A stretch of DNA of 64,000 bases. Source: CAVVXX01 sp963707975. GTDB lineage: Bacteria > Pseudomonadota > Alphaproteobacteria > Micropepsales > Micropepsaceae. The stretch covers positions 1,922,001-1,986,000 of the forward strand of contig OY970177.1 of the NCBI GenBank assembly GCA_963707975.1. Direction: 5' to 3'. Below the pieces are notes generated by a model that was not told the origin of the DNA, did no database searches, and saw only the letters and a program-made list of their open reading frames with translations. Shown here in pieces: positions 54,066 through 63,156 of this stretch (its first letter is position 1; each line of letters starts with the position of its first letter). The position numbers were made by a program, and so were the translations under genes.

Positions 54066-54713
54066 TTACGCAGGAGATTGAGCCAGAACCACAGCGGCGT
54101 TGACTGCAAGGGCGATGAGAACTGTGTTGAAGTAAAAGGATACAATCCCATGGGCAAGGGCGAGCTTCCGCATCGAAGTCGTTAGCACCTGGACATCGGA
54201 TACTTGCGCAGTCATGCCAAGAACAAAGGAATAATAGAGAAAATCCCAAGCCGTCGGTTCTTCGGTGTCCGGAAATTTAAGTCCACCAACCTCACTTCGG
54301 GAGGTACTCGTGGAGATCGCTTCAGCGTAATACAAGTGGGCGTAACGGAAAGCCGCGACCGTATGAAGCATAAACCAGCCGAGTGGCGCGCTGGCAATTG
54401 AAAGAATCAGAAGAACCGCGTTTGGCCTGTGGCTCTGGTTGAGAACAGAGAAAATAGAGATGAGGCTGAAACTGATGACAACGAAAGTAATTATGACAAT
54501 GATAATAATGCCCTCATCGTCTATACTGGCCCAATTCCGCAATTGATCTGGTGTGACGCGCATTGCTAGCGCGACCATTAGGACGAGATTCGCTGCAAAA
54601 AACGTATCACCCGCAATGGCGAGCCGGAGCGGTGGCGTCAATGAGGCAGTCATTAGCCAAGCGAAAGATTCCGAGAAGAACCGAGAGATAGAATCGGCGG
54701 TGTCGCCACACAT
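54066..54713 (-). CDS. DUF1345 membrane protein
   Basis: A 215-residue protein with about five membrane segments and the DUF1345 signature near the C-terminus: 'AWDFLYYSFVLGMTAQVSDV', then 'RKLALAHGIVSFYFNTVLIA' and 'LAVNAAVVLAQ'. Inner-membrane location; no known function. GC content is visibly lower than in the housekeeping part of the window. Confidence 0.88.
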   Translation of the reverse strand: MCGDTADSISRFFSESFAWLMTASLTPPLRLAIAGDTFFAANLVLMVALAMRVTPDQLRNWASIDDEGIIIIVIITFVVISFSLISIFSVLNQSHRPNAVLLILSIASAPLGWFMLHTVAAFRYAHLYYAEAISTSTSRSEVGGLKFPDTEEPTAWDFLYYSFVLGMTAQVSDVQVLTTSMRKLALAHGIVSFYFNTVLIALAVNAAVVLAQSPA

Positions 54714-54856
54714 GATCTCTGAGCTGCCTCATTGCCCGAATTGCTAGGCTCCAGCTACGAAGAAACACAATTACATTCTCTCAAGCCACAATAAAACCTT
54801 ACAAAAAGTTCATTGAGCTGACGGCGTTGAAACGCTTCCCGCATCCAATAAGTGCT

Positions 54857-55944
54857 TTAAGTCGAGCCACGCAACGCGTCTGTCCCAGAAAATCCTCTGG
54901 CTTCTCGCCGCTGTGTGTACCGAATATAGATTCTTGCGTATCTGTGGTGCAATCCACAAAGAATTGGATGGACGATGATGGAGCCGCCGTGCTCGACTCG
55001 GCGATGGTTGGGCGTATCTTTCGCAAGTGAGCGATGTGTGCGGCAATTATTGTAGTGGTTCACATACTCTGAGAGTACCCGATGCAAATGATCCTCGTTG
55101 ATCAGGATCAAGTGATCTAGGCATTCACGGCGGATCGATCCGATAACGCGCTCTACGTAGCCATTTTGCCACGGAGATCGAAACGCAACAGGATGATCAC
55201 GGATGCCCATGGCGCGAATGCGACGTTTGAAGACAGCGCAAAACTTCGCATCGTTGTCGCGGATCATAATCTTGGGCGCGGTTTCCCGGGGAAGGCCTCT
55301 GTCAATTGCTGAGCGAGCCATAGGCCAGTTGGCTGTCCCGTCGCTGTAAGAAAGGTAATCTGCCTTCGCGTGTGGCTCAAGATAACGAAGGCATAGAGCT
55401 GCTCGAAGCGGAGCGTCGTAACGCTAAACAGATCAATTGAGGCAATGCCTTCGGCTTGATTGCGCAGAAATGTCTTCCAGGTTTGACCGTCACCACCATT
55501 TCTTCTGCGACCCATGTATTTTGCGACAGTGGATTGCGCGACAGTGAAGCCGAGCTTCAACAATTCACCGTGAATGCGTGGTGCACCCCACAAAGGGTTC
55601 TCAATGCTCATCCGCTTGATGAGGTCGCGCGCCTCGCGATTGATCGAGGGCCGCCCAATGCGGCCACGTGACTTCCATCGCCAATAGGCGCGAAAACCTT
55701 GACGATGCCACCGGATGATTGTCTCCGGTCGGATGATGCGCCGACTGCTAAGTATTGTGGGGAAAAGTCGATAAATCCAAACCAGGAAAGCGCGATGGGC
55801 ATTCGTCAGCCGTACGCGAGGCCTTCTGGTTCGTAACAAGACACTTATCTCGTGGCGTAGAACGATAAGCTCGGCCTCAAGCCGAGCCCGGGGCTTGAAC
55901 GCATCCAGGATGAGAGAAAAAGTGGCGAGAAGGATTCCAACCAT
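54857..55944 (-). pseudogene. rve-type (integrase core) transposase, one frameshift
   Basis: N-terminal helix-turn-helix part 'RRPRVRLTNAHRAFLVWIYR' and 'ETIIRWHRQGFRAYWRWKS', then 'INREARDLIKRMSIENPLWG'. The integrase core follows, with 'GIASIDLFSVTTLRFEQLY' and, after the break near 55290, 'IMIRDNDAKFCAVFKRRIRA' and 'RSPWQNGYVERVIGSIRREC', carrying the DDE-type residues. One missing base ('FPW-ETAP' expected, 'FPGKPRP' read) shifts the frame. I did not find inverted repeats at its ends. A dead or error-broken insertion sequence. Confidence 0.85.
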
Positions 55945-56075
55945 CGGCCAAGATCATGGCTCAAGTCGCCCTACATCGCGAATTGAGCTAATTTCATGCG
56001 AATGACGTTTTCGGTACAGACAGGAGAAAACCGGCAATCGTGCCCATTAATCAGGTTGGACCGACACAATTCAGC

Positions 56076-56116
56076 TTGACAGCAGAATGCGATGCTGGTT
56101 TCCTAGCACAGTGCTA
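56076..56116 (+). promoter_or_regulatory. blaI promoter and palindromic operator
   Basis: TTGACA at 56076-56081 is a consensus -35. A perfect palindrome TAGCAC-A-GTGCTA lies at 56104-56116, where the -10/start region would be and 22 nt before the blaI ATG. The position is that of a BlaI/MecI operator; the sequence differs from the staphylococcal TACA/TGTA site. Confidence 0.55.
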
Positions 56117-56137
56117 TTTTTGTAGCAGGACCGTTTC

Positions 56138-56515
56138 ATGCAACCGTCTCTCAGCCGCCGCGAACGCGAAATCATGAACATCGTCTATCGCCGAGGCAGC
56201 GCCACCGCGAAGGATGTGCTCGACGATTTGCCGAATCCGCCGGGTTACTCGGCCGTACGGGCGCTGCTGCGGATTCTTGTCGACAAGCAGCATTTGCAGT
56301 ATCGGCAGGACGGTCCCCGCTACATCTATTCGCCGAATGTCTCTCGGCAAAAGGCGGCGAGAAGCGCTCTGAATCAAATGGTGGACACTTTTTTCGAGGG
56401 CTTGGCCGGCCGCGCCGCGCAGGCGCTCCTAGGCAAGTCCGCCGGAAAACTGTCTAGGGAAGATCTCGACGAGTTGAGCGCGCTGATCAACGCTGCGCGC
56501 GAGAAGGAGCGCTGA
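56138..56515 (+). CDS. blaI: BlaI/MecI-family transcriptional repressor
   Basis: 125-residue winged-helix repressor: 'LSRREREIMNIVYRRGSATA', 'DVLDDLPNPPGYSAVRALLR' and 'LVDKQHLQYRQDGPRYIYSP', then a dimerisation tail. In known systems it represses resistance genes until cut by the BlaR1 protease. It is 2 nt before the BlaR1-like gene and upstream of two serine hydrolases, so the four genes look like one regulated unit, with the palindrome at 56104-56116 as the likely site. Confidence 0.93.
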   Translation: MQPSLSRREREIMNIVYRRGSATAKDVLDDLPNPPGYSAVRALLRILVDKQHLQYRQDGPRYIYSPNVSRQKAARSALNQMVDTFFEGLAGRAAQALLGKSAGKLSREDLDELSALINAAREKER

Positions 56516-56517
56516 TC

Positions 56518-57766
56518 ATGTTTGAGCCGTTCGGTGTTCTGGTCCTTGCGCTCAAGACAAGCCTCGTTATAGGCACGGTCGGCGTTGCATCGCTTGTTTT
56601 CGTGAAAAAAGCGGCAGCCTTCCGCCATCTTCTATGGATGTCCGCGCTTGTCTTCTGCCTTACCGTGCCTCTGGCGATTTCAAGCTTGCCCTCCCTCCTG
56701 CAAATCCCCGTCCCGTGGCAGACGGTCCAACCTGTGAAATCGCCGGCGCAGAACATCGGCGCCCAATCGGCGAGCGGCATTTCTCCGGCTTCGGCGAACG
56801 TCGAGACCGGCAAAGATCGCATGCCGGCCAGCGTAGCGACGTGGCTTGCCCTCGTCTGGCTGACCGGAGCAATCGTGGTCGTGGCGCGCCGCATAGTTTC
56901 ACATATCGCACTGAACCGCAGGGCGCGCGCAACTCCTCAGCTGCGTTCGCGGCGTTGGTTGCAGACGCTGAATGATGCAATGCGCGAGCAGGGCATGAGT
57001 TCGGGCGCTGCGAGTCCTGGAATCGGGGACTGTCGTCAGTCCATGTGTCTGGGGCTTCTATCGACCGGTATTGCTGCTTCCTGCGGCGGGGGACGACTGG
57101 TCTGAGAACGAGCGGCGTCATGCACTCCTCCACGAGCTCGCGCATATCCGCCGTCACGACTATCTGAGCGATGTCATCGCTTCTCTTGCTTGCGCGATGC
57201 ATTGGTACAATCCCTTTGTCTGGTTCGCGGCGCGCGAAGCGCGCAGCCTCGCGGAGCAGGCCTGTGACGACGCTGTATTGCGCGGGGGCGAAACGCCATC
57301 GAACTACGCGAAATTCCTGCTGGATATCGCCAGCCAGTCGACCGATGAGCGCGATTTCTCCAGCGCCACATTCGGCATGGCGCGGCGCTCCGAGATTTAC
57401 AGCCGCATTGCAGCAATCCTTGACCGGTGCAGGACACGAACGCCTGTCGAACCTCGCTCGCTGATCCTGAGTTTGGTGTCCCTGTTGGGATTGACGCTGG
57501 CGATTGCAACGACAACAACGGTCGCCGCAGGGCTGGCCGTGCAAACCTTGCCCGTTGGCTCTGCCGCGACGCATGCGGCTAGCGCGGCACACCCCGCCTT
57601 GCCTCGTGTCAGAACACGTTCGAGGCAATTGACCGTTGCGCCAGCGAGTTGGAGAACCCGAAATCATCCGGCGATTCCTGCAATTGCGGCGGTCCCCGCA
57701 ATCCCTGCAATTCCAGCGATTCCCGCAAATCCGGCGGCGACGCCAACAGAATCCAACCAAGAGTAA
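56518..57766 (+). pseudogene. BlaR1/MecR1-type M56 membrane metalloprotease, one-base frameshift
   Basis: N-terminal membrane segments ('ALKTSLVIGTVGVASLVFV', 'HLLWMSALVFCLTVPLAI'), then a loop. After an extra base near 57003 the frame continues with 'ALRVLESGTVVSPCVWGFYR' and 'PVLLLPAAGDDWSENERRHA'. The zinc motif HELAH follows in 'LLHELAHIRRHDYLSDV', then 'EQACDDAVLRGG'. After the last helix the outer part is only ~85 residues, with no penicillin-binding sensor domain, and ends in a Pro-Ala-Ile repeat. Probably a shortened M56 antirepressor. The frameshift may be an error, as both halves are well kept. Confidence 0.88.
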
Positions 57767-57792
57767 CCTCGACCTGAATTGGAGACCGCCTC

Positions 57793-59664
57793 ATGAAACG
57801 GGCCGCCGTCGTTGCGATCTTGCTTGCGCTGCTGATACCGGCCGCTGACGGCGGAGCACACGCTGCAACGAACCCGCCTGCATCGAAGAGCGACGAGTTG
57901 GCGGGCTTGTGGAAAGCAGAACGTCATTTCGGGCCGGCCGCGCGCGGGATGCTGACCATCGAGAGAACGTCATCGGGATGGACTGCCGATTTCATTGGTC
58001 ATGTTTCCCCGGTCAGCTATGAAAAATCCCTGCTGAAATTCGCGCTGCCGAACGGCGGGGGCTCTTTCACCGGACAATTGCAGCACGGCGGCATCACCAT
58101 CGCCGGCCACTGGATCCAACCGAATTCAGTCATTCATGGATTTCAAACAGCCAGTCCTGTGCGGCTTGCGGCGAGCGGCACAAGCCGCTGGCGGGGCCTT
58201 GTCGATCCGTTCCACGACGACTGCACGCTTTTCCTCATGCTGCGCAAGCGCCCTGATGGAACGCTTGACGCATACCTGCGCAATCCCGATCGCAATTTCG
58301 GCTTCCAATACGGCATCGATCGCCTCGTCCGGGATGGCGCCGCCATTACGCTAATGGGCCGGATGTGGGAAAAGGGACCGGAAACCGAGCAGTTCTACGG
58401 TAGATTCGATGCCGGCACGAAAACGTTGTCGATCGTGTTTCCCAATCAGGGCGGCATCTACGATTTCGCGCACGACGACGACCTGCAAAGCGGCTTCTAT
58501 CCGCGCGGTCGCGTGCCTGTCCATTATACCTATCGCGCACCGCCCTTGCTCAACGACGGGTGGCTGACGGGAACACTCAACGAAGCGAAAATCGATCGCG
58601 CCGACATCGAAAAATTCGTTCAGACGATTGTCGACATGCCGATCGAGTCCGTCCACACCCCCGAGGTCGAGGCCATCCTCGTCGCGCGACATGGAAAGCT
58701 TGTCATGGAGGAGTATTTCCACGGCTTCGACCGCTACACACTGCACGATACGCGCTCGGCTGGGAAAAGCCTGTCCGCAACGGTGGTCGGCGCCGCGATC
58801 CAGGCCGGTGCACCGCTCGCGCTCTCGATGCCTGTCTACAAGCTTATGAACGGCGGAACATATCCCGCGAATTTGAGCCCATGGAAGCGCACCATGACGC
58901 TTCAAGATCTTCTGACCATGCGCTCGGGTTACTACTGCAACGATTCCGATCCTGCGTCTCCCGGCAATGAAGACACGATGCTCAATCAAACGGCCGAGCC
59001 CGACTACTACCGCTATGTCCTCAAAGTGCCGATGGTTTATGCACCGGATACGGTATCGGTGTATTGCAGCACCAATCCCAATCTTGCGCTGGGAATGGTG
59101 GGCCGCGCCACCGGCGAGTCGCAATTGGATACGTTCGATCGTTTGATCGGCGGGCCGCTAAAGATCGATCATTATGCATGGCCGCTGGATGGTGTCGGAC
59201 ATCCCTATGGCGGCGGCGGCGTGCGCATCCGTCCGCGCGATTATCTGAAGATCGGACAAATGATGCTCAACGGGGGAACCTGGCAAGGCCACAGGATTCT
59301 CGGCCGCGATTTCGTGGCCCGCGCATCTGCGCCCCTTCACGATCTGAACATGATTCAGTACGGCTATCTGTGGTGGAGTATCAACTTTCCCTACAAGAAC
59401 CGGTCAGTCCGCGCCTTCTTCGCTGGCGGTAATGGCGGCCAAGGCATCATGGTGGTTCCTGAGCTTGATCTCGTCATCGGAACCTTCGCAGGTAATTACG
59501 CAGACCATGTCGGCTTGCATATCCAGCAGGATTTCGTTCCGAACTATATCCTGCCGGCTGTGCGCGAACCGGGCGACGATCCGAACGAGCGAGAGATCCC
59601 CCACGACTTCAAGACACCCTATGCCCACCCGCCCTTTGTCGTGCCGACCTCACTGCAGAACTGA
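57793..59664 (+). CDS. large exported SxxK serine hydrolase (class C beta-lactamase-like), paralogue 1
   Basis: 623 residues. Signal peptide to about residue 24. Residues ~30-260 form a beta-rich N-terminal domain starting 'ELAGLWKAERHFGPAARGML', which I do not recognise. The C-terminal domain is beta-lactamase/esterase-like: S322-A-G-K325 in 'DTRSAGKSLSATVVGAA', a Tyr region 'VSVYCSTNPNLALGMVG', and a Gly-rich late motif 'FFAGGNGGQGIMVVP' at the KTG position. It may be a periplasmic esterase, peptidase or lactamase. It lies 26 nt after the BlaR1-like gene and 52 nt before its paralogue. Confidence 0.88.
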   Translation: MKRAAVVAILLALLIPAADGGAHAATNPPASKSDELAGLWKAERHFGPAARGMLTIERTSSGWTADFIGHVSPVSYEKSLLKFALPNGGGSFTGQLQHGGITIAGHWIQPNSVIHGFQTASPVRLAASGTSRWRGLVDPFHDDCTLFLMLRKRPDGTLDAYLRNPDRNFGFQYGIDRLVRDGAAITLMGRMWEKGPETEQFYGRFDAGTKTLSIVFPNQGGIYDFAHDDDLQSGFYPRGRVPVHYTYRAPPLLNDGWLTGTLNEAKIDRADIEKFVQTIVDMPIESVHTPEVEAILVARHGKLVMEEYFHGFDRYTLHDTRSAGKSLSATVVGAAIQAGAPLALSMPVYKLMNGGTYPANLSPWKRTMTLQDLLTMRSGYYCNDSDPASPGNEDTMLNQTAEPDYYRYVLKVPMVYAPDTVSVYCSTNPNLALGMVGRATGESQLDTFDRLIGGPLKIDHYAWPLDGVGHPYGGGGVRIRPRDYLKIGQMMLNGGTWQGHRILGRDFVARASAPLHDLNMIQYGYLWWSINFPYKNRSVRAFFAGGNGGQGIMVVPELDLVIGTFAGNYADHVGLHIQQDFVPNYILPAVREPGDDPNEREIPHDFKTPYAHPPFVVPTSLQN

Positions 59665-59716
59665 CGACTTGTGTTAGCTCCTTTCTTTGAATTCGCAAAT
59701 TCGGAGAAGTCGTGCT

Positions 59717-61612
59717 GTGAAAAGAAAAAACGAAAAGTCGTCGACCAACCGACTACGCACTATCCTTGTTGCGACGCTGTTTGCCGCATTGCAGATCTTG
59801 CCCGCGGCTCGCGTGCTCGCCGCGCCCGGGCCACAGCAAACCTCTTCCGACGATCTCACGGGCCTCTGGAAAGCCCAGCGGTGGTTCGGACCTAACGTGC
59901 GCGGGACTTTGATCGTCCAGAGGCGCGGCGTCGCATACTTCGCCGACATCGCTGGCATGTCCGTAGCGATGCGCCGCGTGAAGGACGAATTGTTTTTCGA
60001 ATTGCCGGACGGCCAAGGTTCGTTCCGGGGCCGCGTCGAGGGCGACCGCGATATTGTAGGACATTGGATTTCGCCTCCCTATGTGGGCTATGGCTTCCAG
60101 TACGCATCGCCCGTCCACTTCAAACCCGACGGCGAAAACCGGTGGAGCGGACAGGTCGTTCCCCTGAACGACACATTCACTCTCTATCTCCTGCTAAAGA
60201 ACGCGCCGGACGGTTCGATGACAGTTGTTCTCCAAAATCCCGAGCGCGACTACGGCGCCTTTATCGGCGCAGAGCGTCTCGTGCGTGACGGCACGAATCT
60301 CAAATTGATGGCCATGCGACCCGATCGGAAGGAGGAACGCCCCGTCGCTACGGGATCATACGACGCCGACAACAAAACGATCTCGCTCTACTTTCCAAAT
60401 CGCGGCGGCACTTACGATTTCCAGCACGACGACTCGAGCGGATTTTATCCCCGCGGCAAGGATTCGCTCCACTATGTGTATTATCCGCCGCTTGCGCGCG
60501 ACGATGGCTGGGCGACCGCCAGCCTGGATGAGGTCGGCATCGACCGGACCGGCATCGAGCGGTTCATTCAGAAAATCATCGACACGCCAATGGACAACCC
60601 GGACGCGCCGCAGGTGCAAAGTGTCTTGATTGCGCGCCACGGCAAGCTCGTGCTCGACGAGTATTTCCACGGCTTCAACCGCGACACGCTCCACGAGACG
60701 CGCTCGTCTGCCAAGAGCATCACCGCCACGCTGATCGGCGCGGCGATGCATGCCGGCGCGCCGCTTTCGCTGTCCAGCCACGTCTACGAGGTCATGAACG
60801 GCGGGCGGTTCCCCGAAGGCCTGGAGCCCCGCAAACGCGCCATAACTCTAAAAAATCTGATGAACATGTCTTCCGGCTTTGACTGCAACGATGCCAATCC
60901 CGATACAGCGGGATTCGAAGACAAAATGTACGATTCCGGTGCCACCGACTACGTCGCCTACGCCCTCAAGCTTCCGATGGCCTACGATCCCGGTGAAAAG
61001 GCGTTCTACTGCACGCAGAATCCCAATCTCGCTCTGGCGATGCTGGGCCGCGTCACGGGCGAATTCCAGCCGGCTATTTTCGATCGCCTCATTGCCGCAC
61101 CCCTGAAGATAGACCGGTACGACTGGCTTCTTGATCCTGCCGGGAATCCGTTCGGCGGCGGCAGCGTCAAGATCCTGCCGCGCGACTTCCTGAAGTTCGG
61201 CCAGCTCATGATGAATGGCGGCGTCTGGCAGGGCCGGAGGATCCTCGACCGCGATTTTGCCTCGGCCGCGATCGCACCCCAGTATCACATGCGCAACGTC
61301 ACCTACGGATATTTCTGGTGGGGCACCGACTATCCCTACAAGAACCGCACGGTTCGCGCCTTCTATGCCGGCGGCGCCGGCGGGCAGACGGTGATCGCGA
61401 TGCCTGATCTCGATCTTGTCATCGGGATTTTCGCCGGCAACTACAGCAGTAAAGCCTGGAAGGACGTGTCAATGAACTACACGCCGCGTTACATCCTGCC
61501 CGCCGTGCGCGAGCGGGGTGACGACAAGAATGCACCTGTCGTATGGCGCGAGGATTATTCGACGCCCTATGGTCATTCCGAGAGTTCCGGCCCGATCGAT
61601 CCGGCTCACTAA
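59717..61612 (+). CDS. large exported SxxK serine hydrolase (class C beta-lactamase-like), paralogue 2
   Basis: 631 residues from GTG 59717 (GGAGA upstream; TTG 59687 is possible). Signal peptide to about 'ARVLAAPG'. Same layout as paralogue 1: the N-terminal domain begins 'DLTGLWKAQRWFGPNVRGTL' and has 'HWISPPYVGYGFQYASPVHF'. The catalytic domain has S330-S-A-K333 in 'ETRSSAKSITATLIGAA', 'AFYCTQNPNLALAMLG' and 'FYAGGAGGQTVIAMP'. The pair arose by tandem duplication and has diverged around the active site (SAGK against SSAK), so the substrates may differ. Confidence 0.88.
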   Translation: MKRKNEKSSTNRLRTILVATLFAALQILPAARVLAAPGPQQTSSDDLTGLWKAQRWFGPNVRGTLIVQRRGVAYFADIAGMSVAMRRVKDELFFELPDGQGSFRGRVEGDRDIVGHWISPPYVGYGFQYASPVHFKPDGENRWSGQVVPLNDTFTLYLLLKNAPDGSMTVVLQNPERDYGAFIGAERLVRDGTNLKLMAMRPDRKEERPVATGSYDADNKTISLYFPNRGGTYDFQHDDSSGFYPRGKDSLHYVYYPPLARDDGWATASLDEVGIDRTGIERFIQKIIDTPMDNPDAPQVQSVLIARHGKLVLDEYFHGFNRDTLHETRSSAKSITATLIGAAMHAGAPLSLSSHVYEVMNGGRFPEGLEPRKRAITLKNLMNMSSGFDCNDANPDTAGFEDKMYDSGATDYVAYALKLPMAYDPGEKAFYCTQNPNLALAMLGRVTGEFQPAIFDRLIAAPLKIDRYDWLLDPAGNPFGGGSVKILPRDFLKFGQLMMNGGVWQGRRILDRDFASAAIAPQYHMRNVTYGYFWWGTDYPYKNRTVRAFYAGGAGGQTVIAMPDLDLVIGIFAGNYSSKAWKDVSMNYTPRYILPAVRERGDDKNAPVVWREDYSTPYGHSESSGPIDPAH

Positions 61613-61627
61613 TGTTTGCTCGAAATC

Positions 61628-61655
61628 GGACGTCCGCTTTTGGCGGATTTTATGT
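61628..61655. repeat. GTCCGCT dispersed repeat, copy 2 (partial)
   Basis: GGACGTCCGCTTTTGGCGGA followed by TTTTATGT. It shares the left arm with the other copies, but the right arm (AAGCAGAC) is degraded. Confidence 0.4.
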
Positions 61656-61818
61656 CAGGATGAGACCGAGCGGATTCCCGAATTGGTCTTTTGGGGGCTC
61701 ATAGGAGTTCGGCTTTTGGGAGGGCCGATCATGGCGGAGACGGGTTCGGGTCGGGACGATGAGTTTCAGTGATGCTTGCGTGGTGGATGTTTGAGTATCT
61801 CTACGATGCGCGCGCGGG

Positions 61819-62205
61819 CTACTGTATTCGGCCCTTGTCGAGTTGTTTGAGATTTTGGAGGAAGTCGCCCAAGGCCGCGTTAAGGCACGAAGGTTGATCC
61901 ATGTTGGCCGCGTGTCCAGCGGCGACAATAATGGCTTTTTGAGCACCCGGAATTTTTGCAGCCATGTAGTCGGTTGCTTTGAGAAATGGCTTGTCGGCGG
62001 CTCCTGCATCGATGAGCGTCGGAACAGAGATCGACGAAAGACTATCGATCACATGCGAATTGTGTTGCGTGAACATTCCGCGGGCGGCAAGCGCCAAGCC
62101 GCGCGCGTCACGGTGGTTTGCTTCGCGTGTTTCAATGCTTCCAGTGGAGAGGGCTGGTAGCCCGTCAGCTTCGAACCGGGAGGAGTCGTGACCGGCGTGT
62201 CGGAG
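61819..62205 (-). pseudogene. C-terminal remnant of an alpha/beta hydrolase
   Basis: The reverse frame reads 'SRFEADGLPALSTGSIETRE' ... 'GLALAARGMFTQHNSHVIDS' ... 'SVPTLIDAGAADKPFLKATD' ... 'AIIVAAGHAANMDQPSCLNA', the last third of an alpha/beta-hydrolase with the catalytic Asp and His regions (GAAD, GHAANMD). The frame is closed by a stop a little above 62205, and the nucleophile part is absent. The next gene (DUF1801) begins immediately beyond, which suggests a deletion joined the two. Confidence 0.7.
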
Positions 62206-62211
62206 CGACGC

Positions 62212-62625
62212 TCAACCGTCTGGCGACCGTCTCTGTTGCGCTGCCAGAGCCGCCTTTAGCAGCAGTTTGACACCGGGCCTTTTGATATCTGCGCGTGTCG
62301 TGAAGTTCACATGGCGATGCACTTTGCCCTGGCCGGCGAGAAGCTTGTTTGGGTCCGGAAGCGATGCGCCATAGGCGAGCCCGAGTTTGACGCCGCCTTT
62401 GCTCGGAATAAGCGAGCAGACCATATCGGCGTAGCGAGTGCCGAACCCGTAACCAGCCACTTTTCTTGTCGCATGGACCATTTCCAGCGGCGCGGGCAGG
62501 AGCGCGAAAATCACTTGCCGCAGCTCGCGGGCGATCGCCTGAACATTCGCCGGATAATTTGAGAGCAGCGCTTCGAATTCCGGACCGCCTGCCTCCATCG
62601 CTTGCTGACCCTTCCTAGCCGACAT
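62212..62625 (-). CDS. DUF1801 (YdhG-like) protein
   Basis: From Met 62625 (MSARKGQQAMEAGG) 137 residues; an upstream start at 62709 is open but weak. Domain signature: 'LLSNYPANVQAIARELRQVI', 'KVAGYGFGTRYADMVCSLIP' and 'KGGVKLGLAYGASLPDPNKL', ending 'HRHVNFTTRADIKRPGVKLL'. DUF1801 proteins are small and of unknown biochemical role. Confidence 0.85.
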   Translation of the reverse strand: MSARKGQQAMEAGGPEFEALLSNYPANVQAIARELRQVIFALLPAPLEMVHATRKVAGYGFGTRYADMVCSLIPSKGGVKLGLAYGASLPDPNKLLAGQGKVHRHVNFTTRADIKRPGVKLLLKAALAAQQRRSPDG

Positions 62626-62806
62626 TCCTGGGATAACCCGGAATGGATCGGAGAATAGTGACTTTCTTGGGCTCGTTGAAGCCTCGGCTGCCATGGTCGA
62701 GGCCGCCAACGGACGGGCGCGGCGAAAATTCCGCTCTCAGACCGGGGCCGGTCGCTTGGCCTGCCGTATATTTGGTACCAGCTGAACGGAGAGACCATGG
62801 CAGTTG

Positions 62807-62833
62807 AATGTCCGCTTATGCCAATAAGCAGAC
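62807..62833. repeat. GTCCGCT...AAGCAGAC dispersed repeat, copy 3
   Basis: AATGTCCGCTTATGCCAATA then AGCAGAC. It is an imperfect palindrome close to copies 1 and 4. Confidence 0.55.
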
Positions 62834-63097
62834 CTAGGGGAAAATCGTGTCTAGGGAGTAGTGGGGAACCGGAGGTGCGTGCCTGACCACGGTCAATTGC
62901 CAGTTCGCACTTCTATCCTGTCCGGTGCGCCATCTTCAACGGCGGAGTCGGCATAGAGTTGGTCGTTGGAGCTAGAAATCAATTCACCTATCTTTTTCCG
63001 ATCAGCGGCGTCGGTGAACAAGAAAAGCCGCGCGTCGATCCTACGGACGTGATGATAGGCTGGGGGTTTATGCAAGCGGGGAAGAGAGACTATTGCG

Positions 63098-63127
63098 TTG
63101 ACCGTCCGCTATTGGCGATAAGCAGGC
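63098..63127. repeat. GTCCGCT...AAGCAGAC dispersed repeat, copy 4
   Basis: TTGACCGTCCGCTATTGGCG then ATAAGCAGGC, 30 bp before the kdpE stop codon. Same orientation as copies 1-3. Confidence 0.55.
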
Positions 63128-63156
63128 AGATAGCGAACTCGATGTTTCGCTGCCTT

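Larger units (their letters stand above)
62710..63156. other. gene-free stretch holding two copies of a dispersed repeat
   Basis: 447 bp. A 60-codon reverse reading frame at 62893-63075 is open but has no recognisable domain or ribosome-binding site. The two repeat copies at 62807-62833 and 63098-63127 flank it in the same orientation. Nothing else is seen. Confidence 0.45.

Noticed and set aside
57600..57766. Collagen-like or antifreeze-like function for the Pro-Ala-Ile tail of the M56 protein
   Set aside because: Only a few imperfect repeats at the C-terminus after a membrane helix; repeat slippage explains it.
62893..63075. 60-residue reverse-strand gene between the two repeat copies
   Set aside because: No ribosome-binding site, no recognisable domain and a composition no different from chance; kept only as a note on the gene-free stretch.
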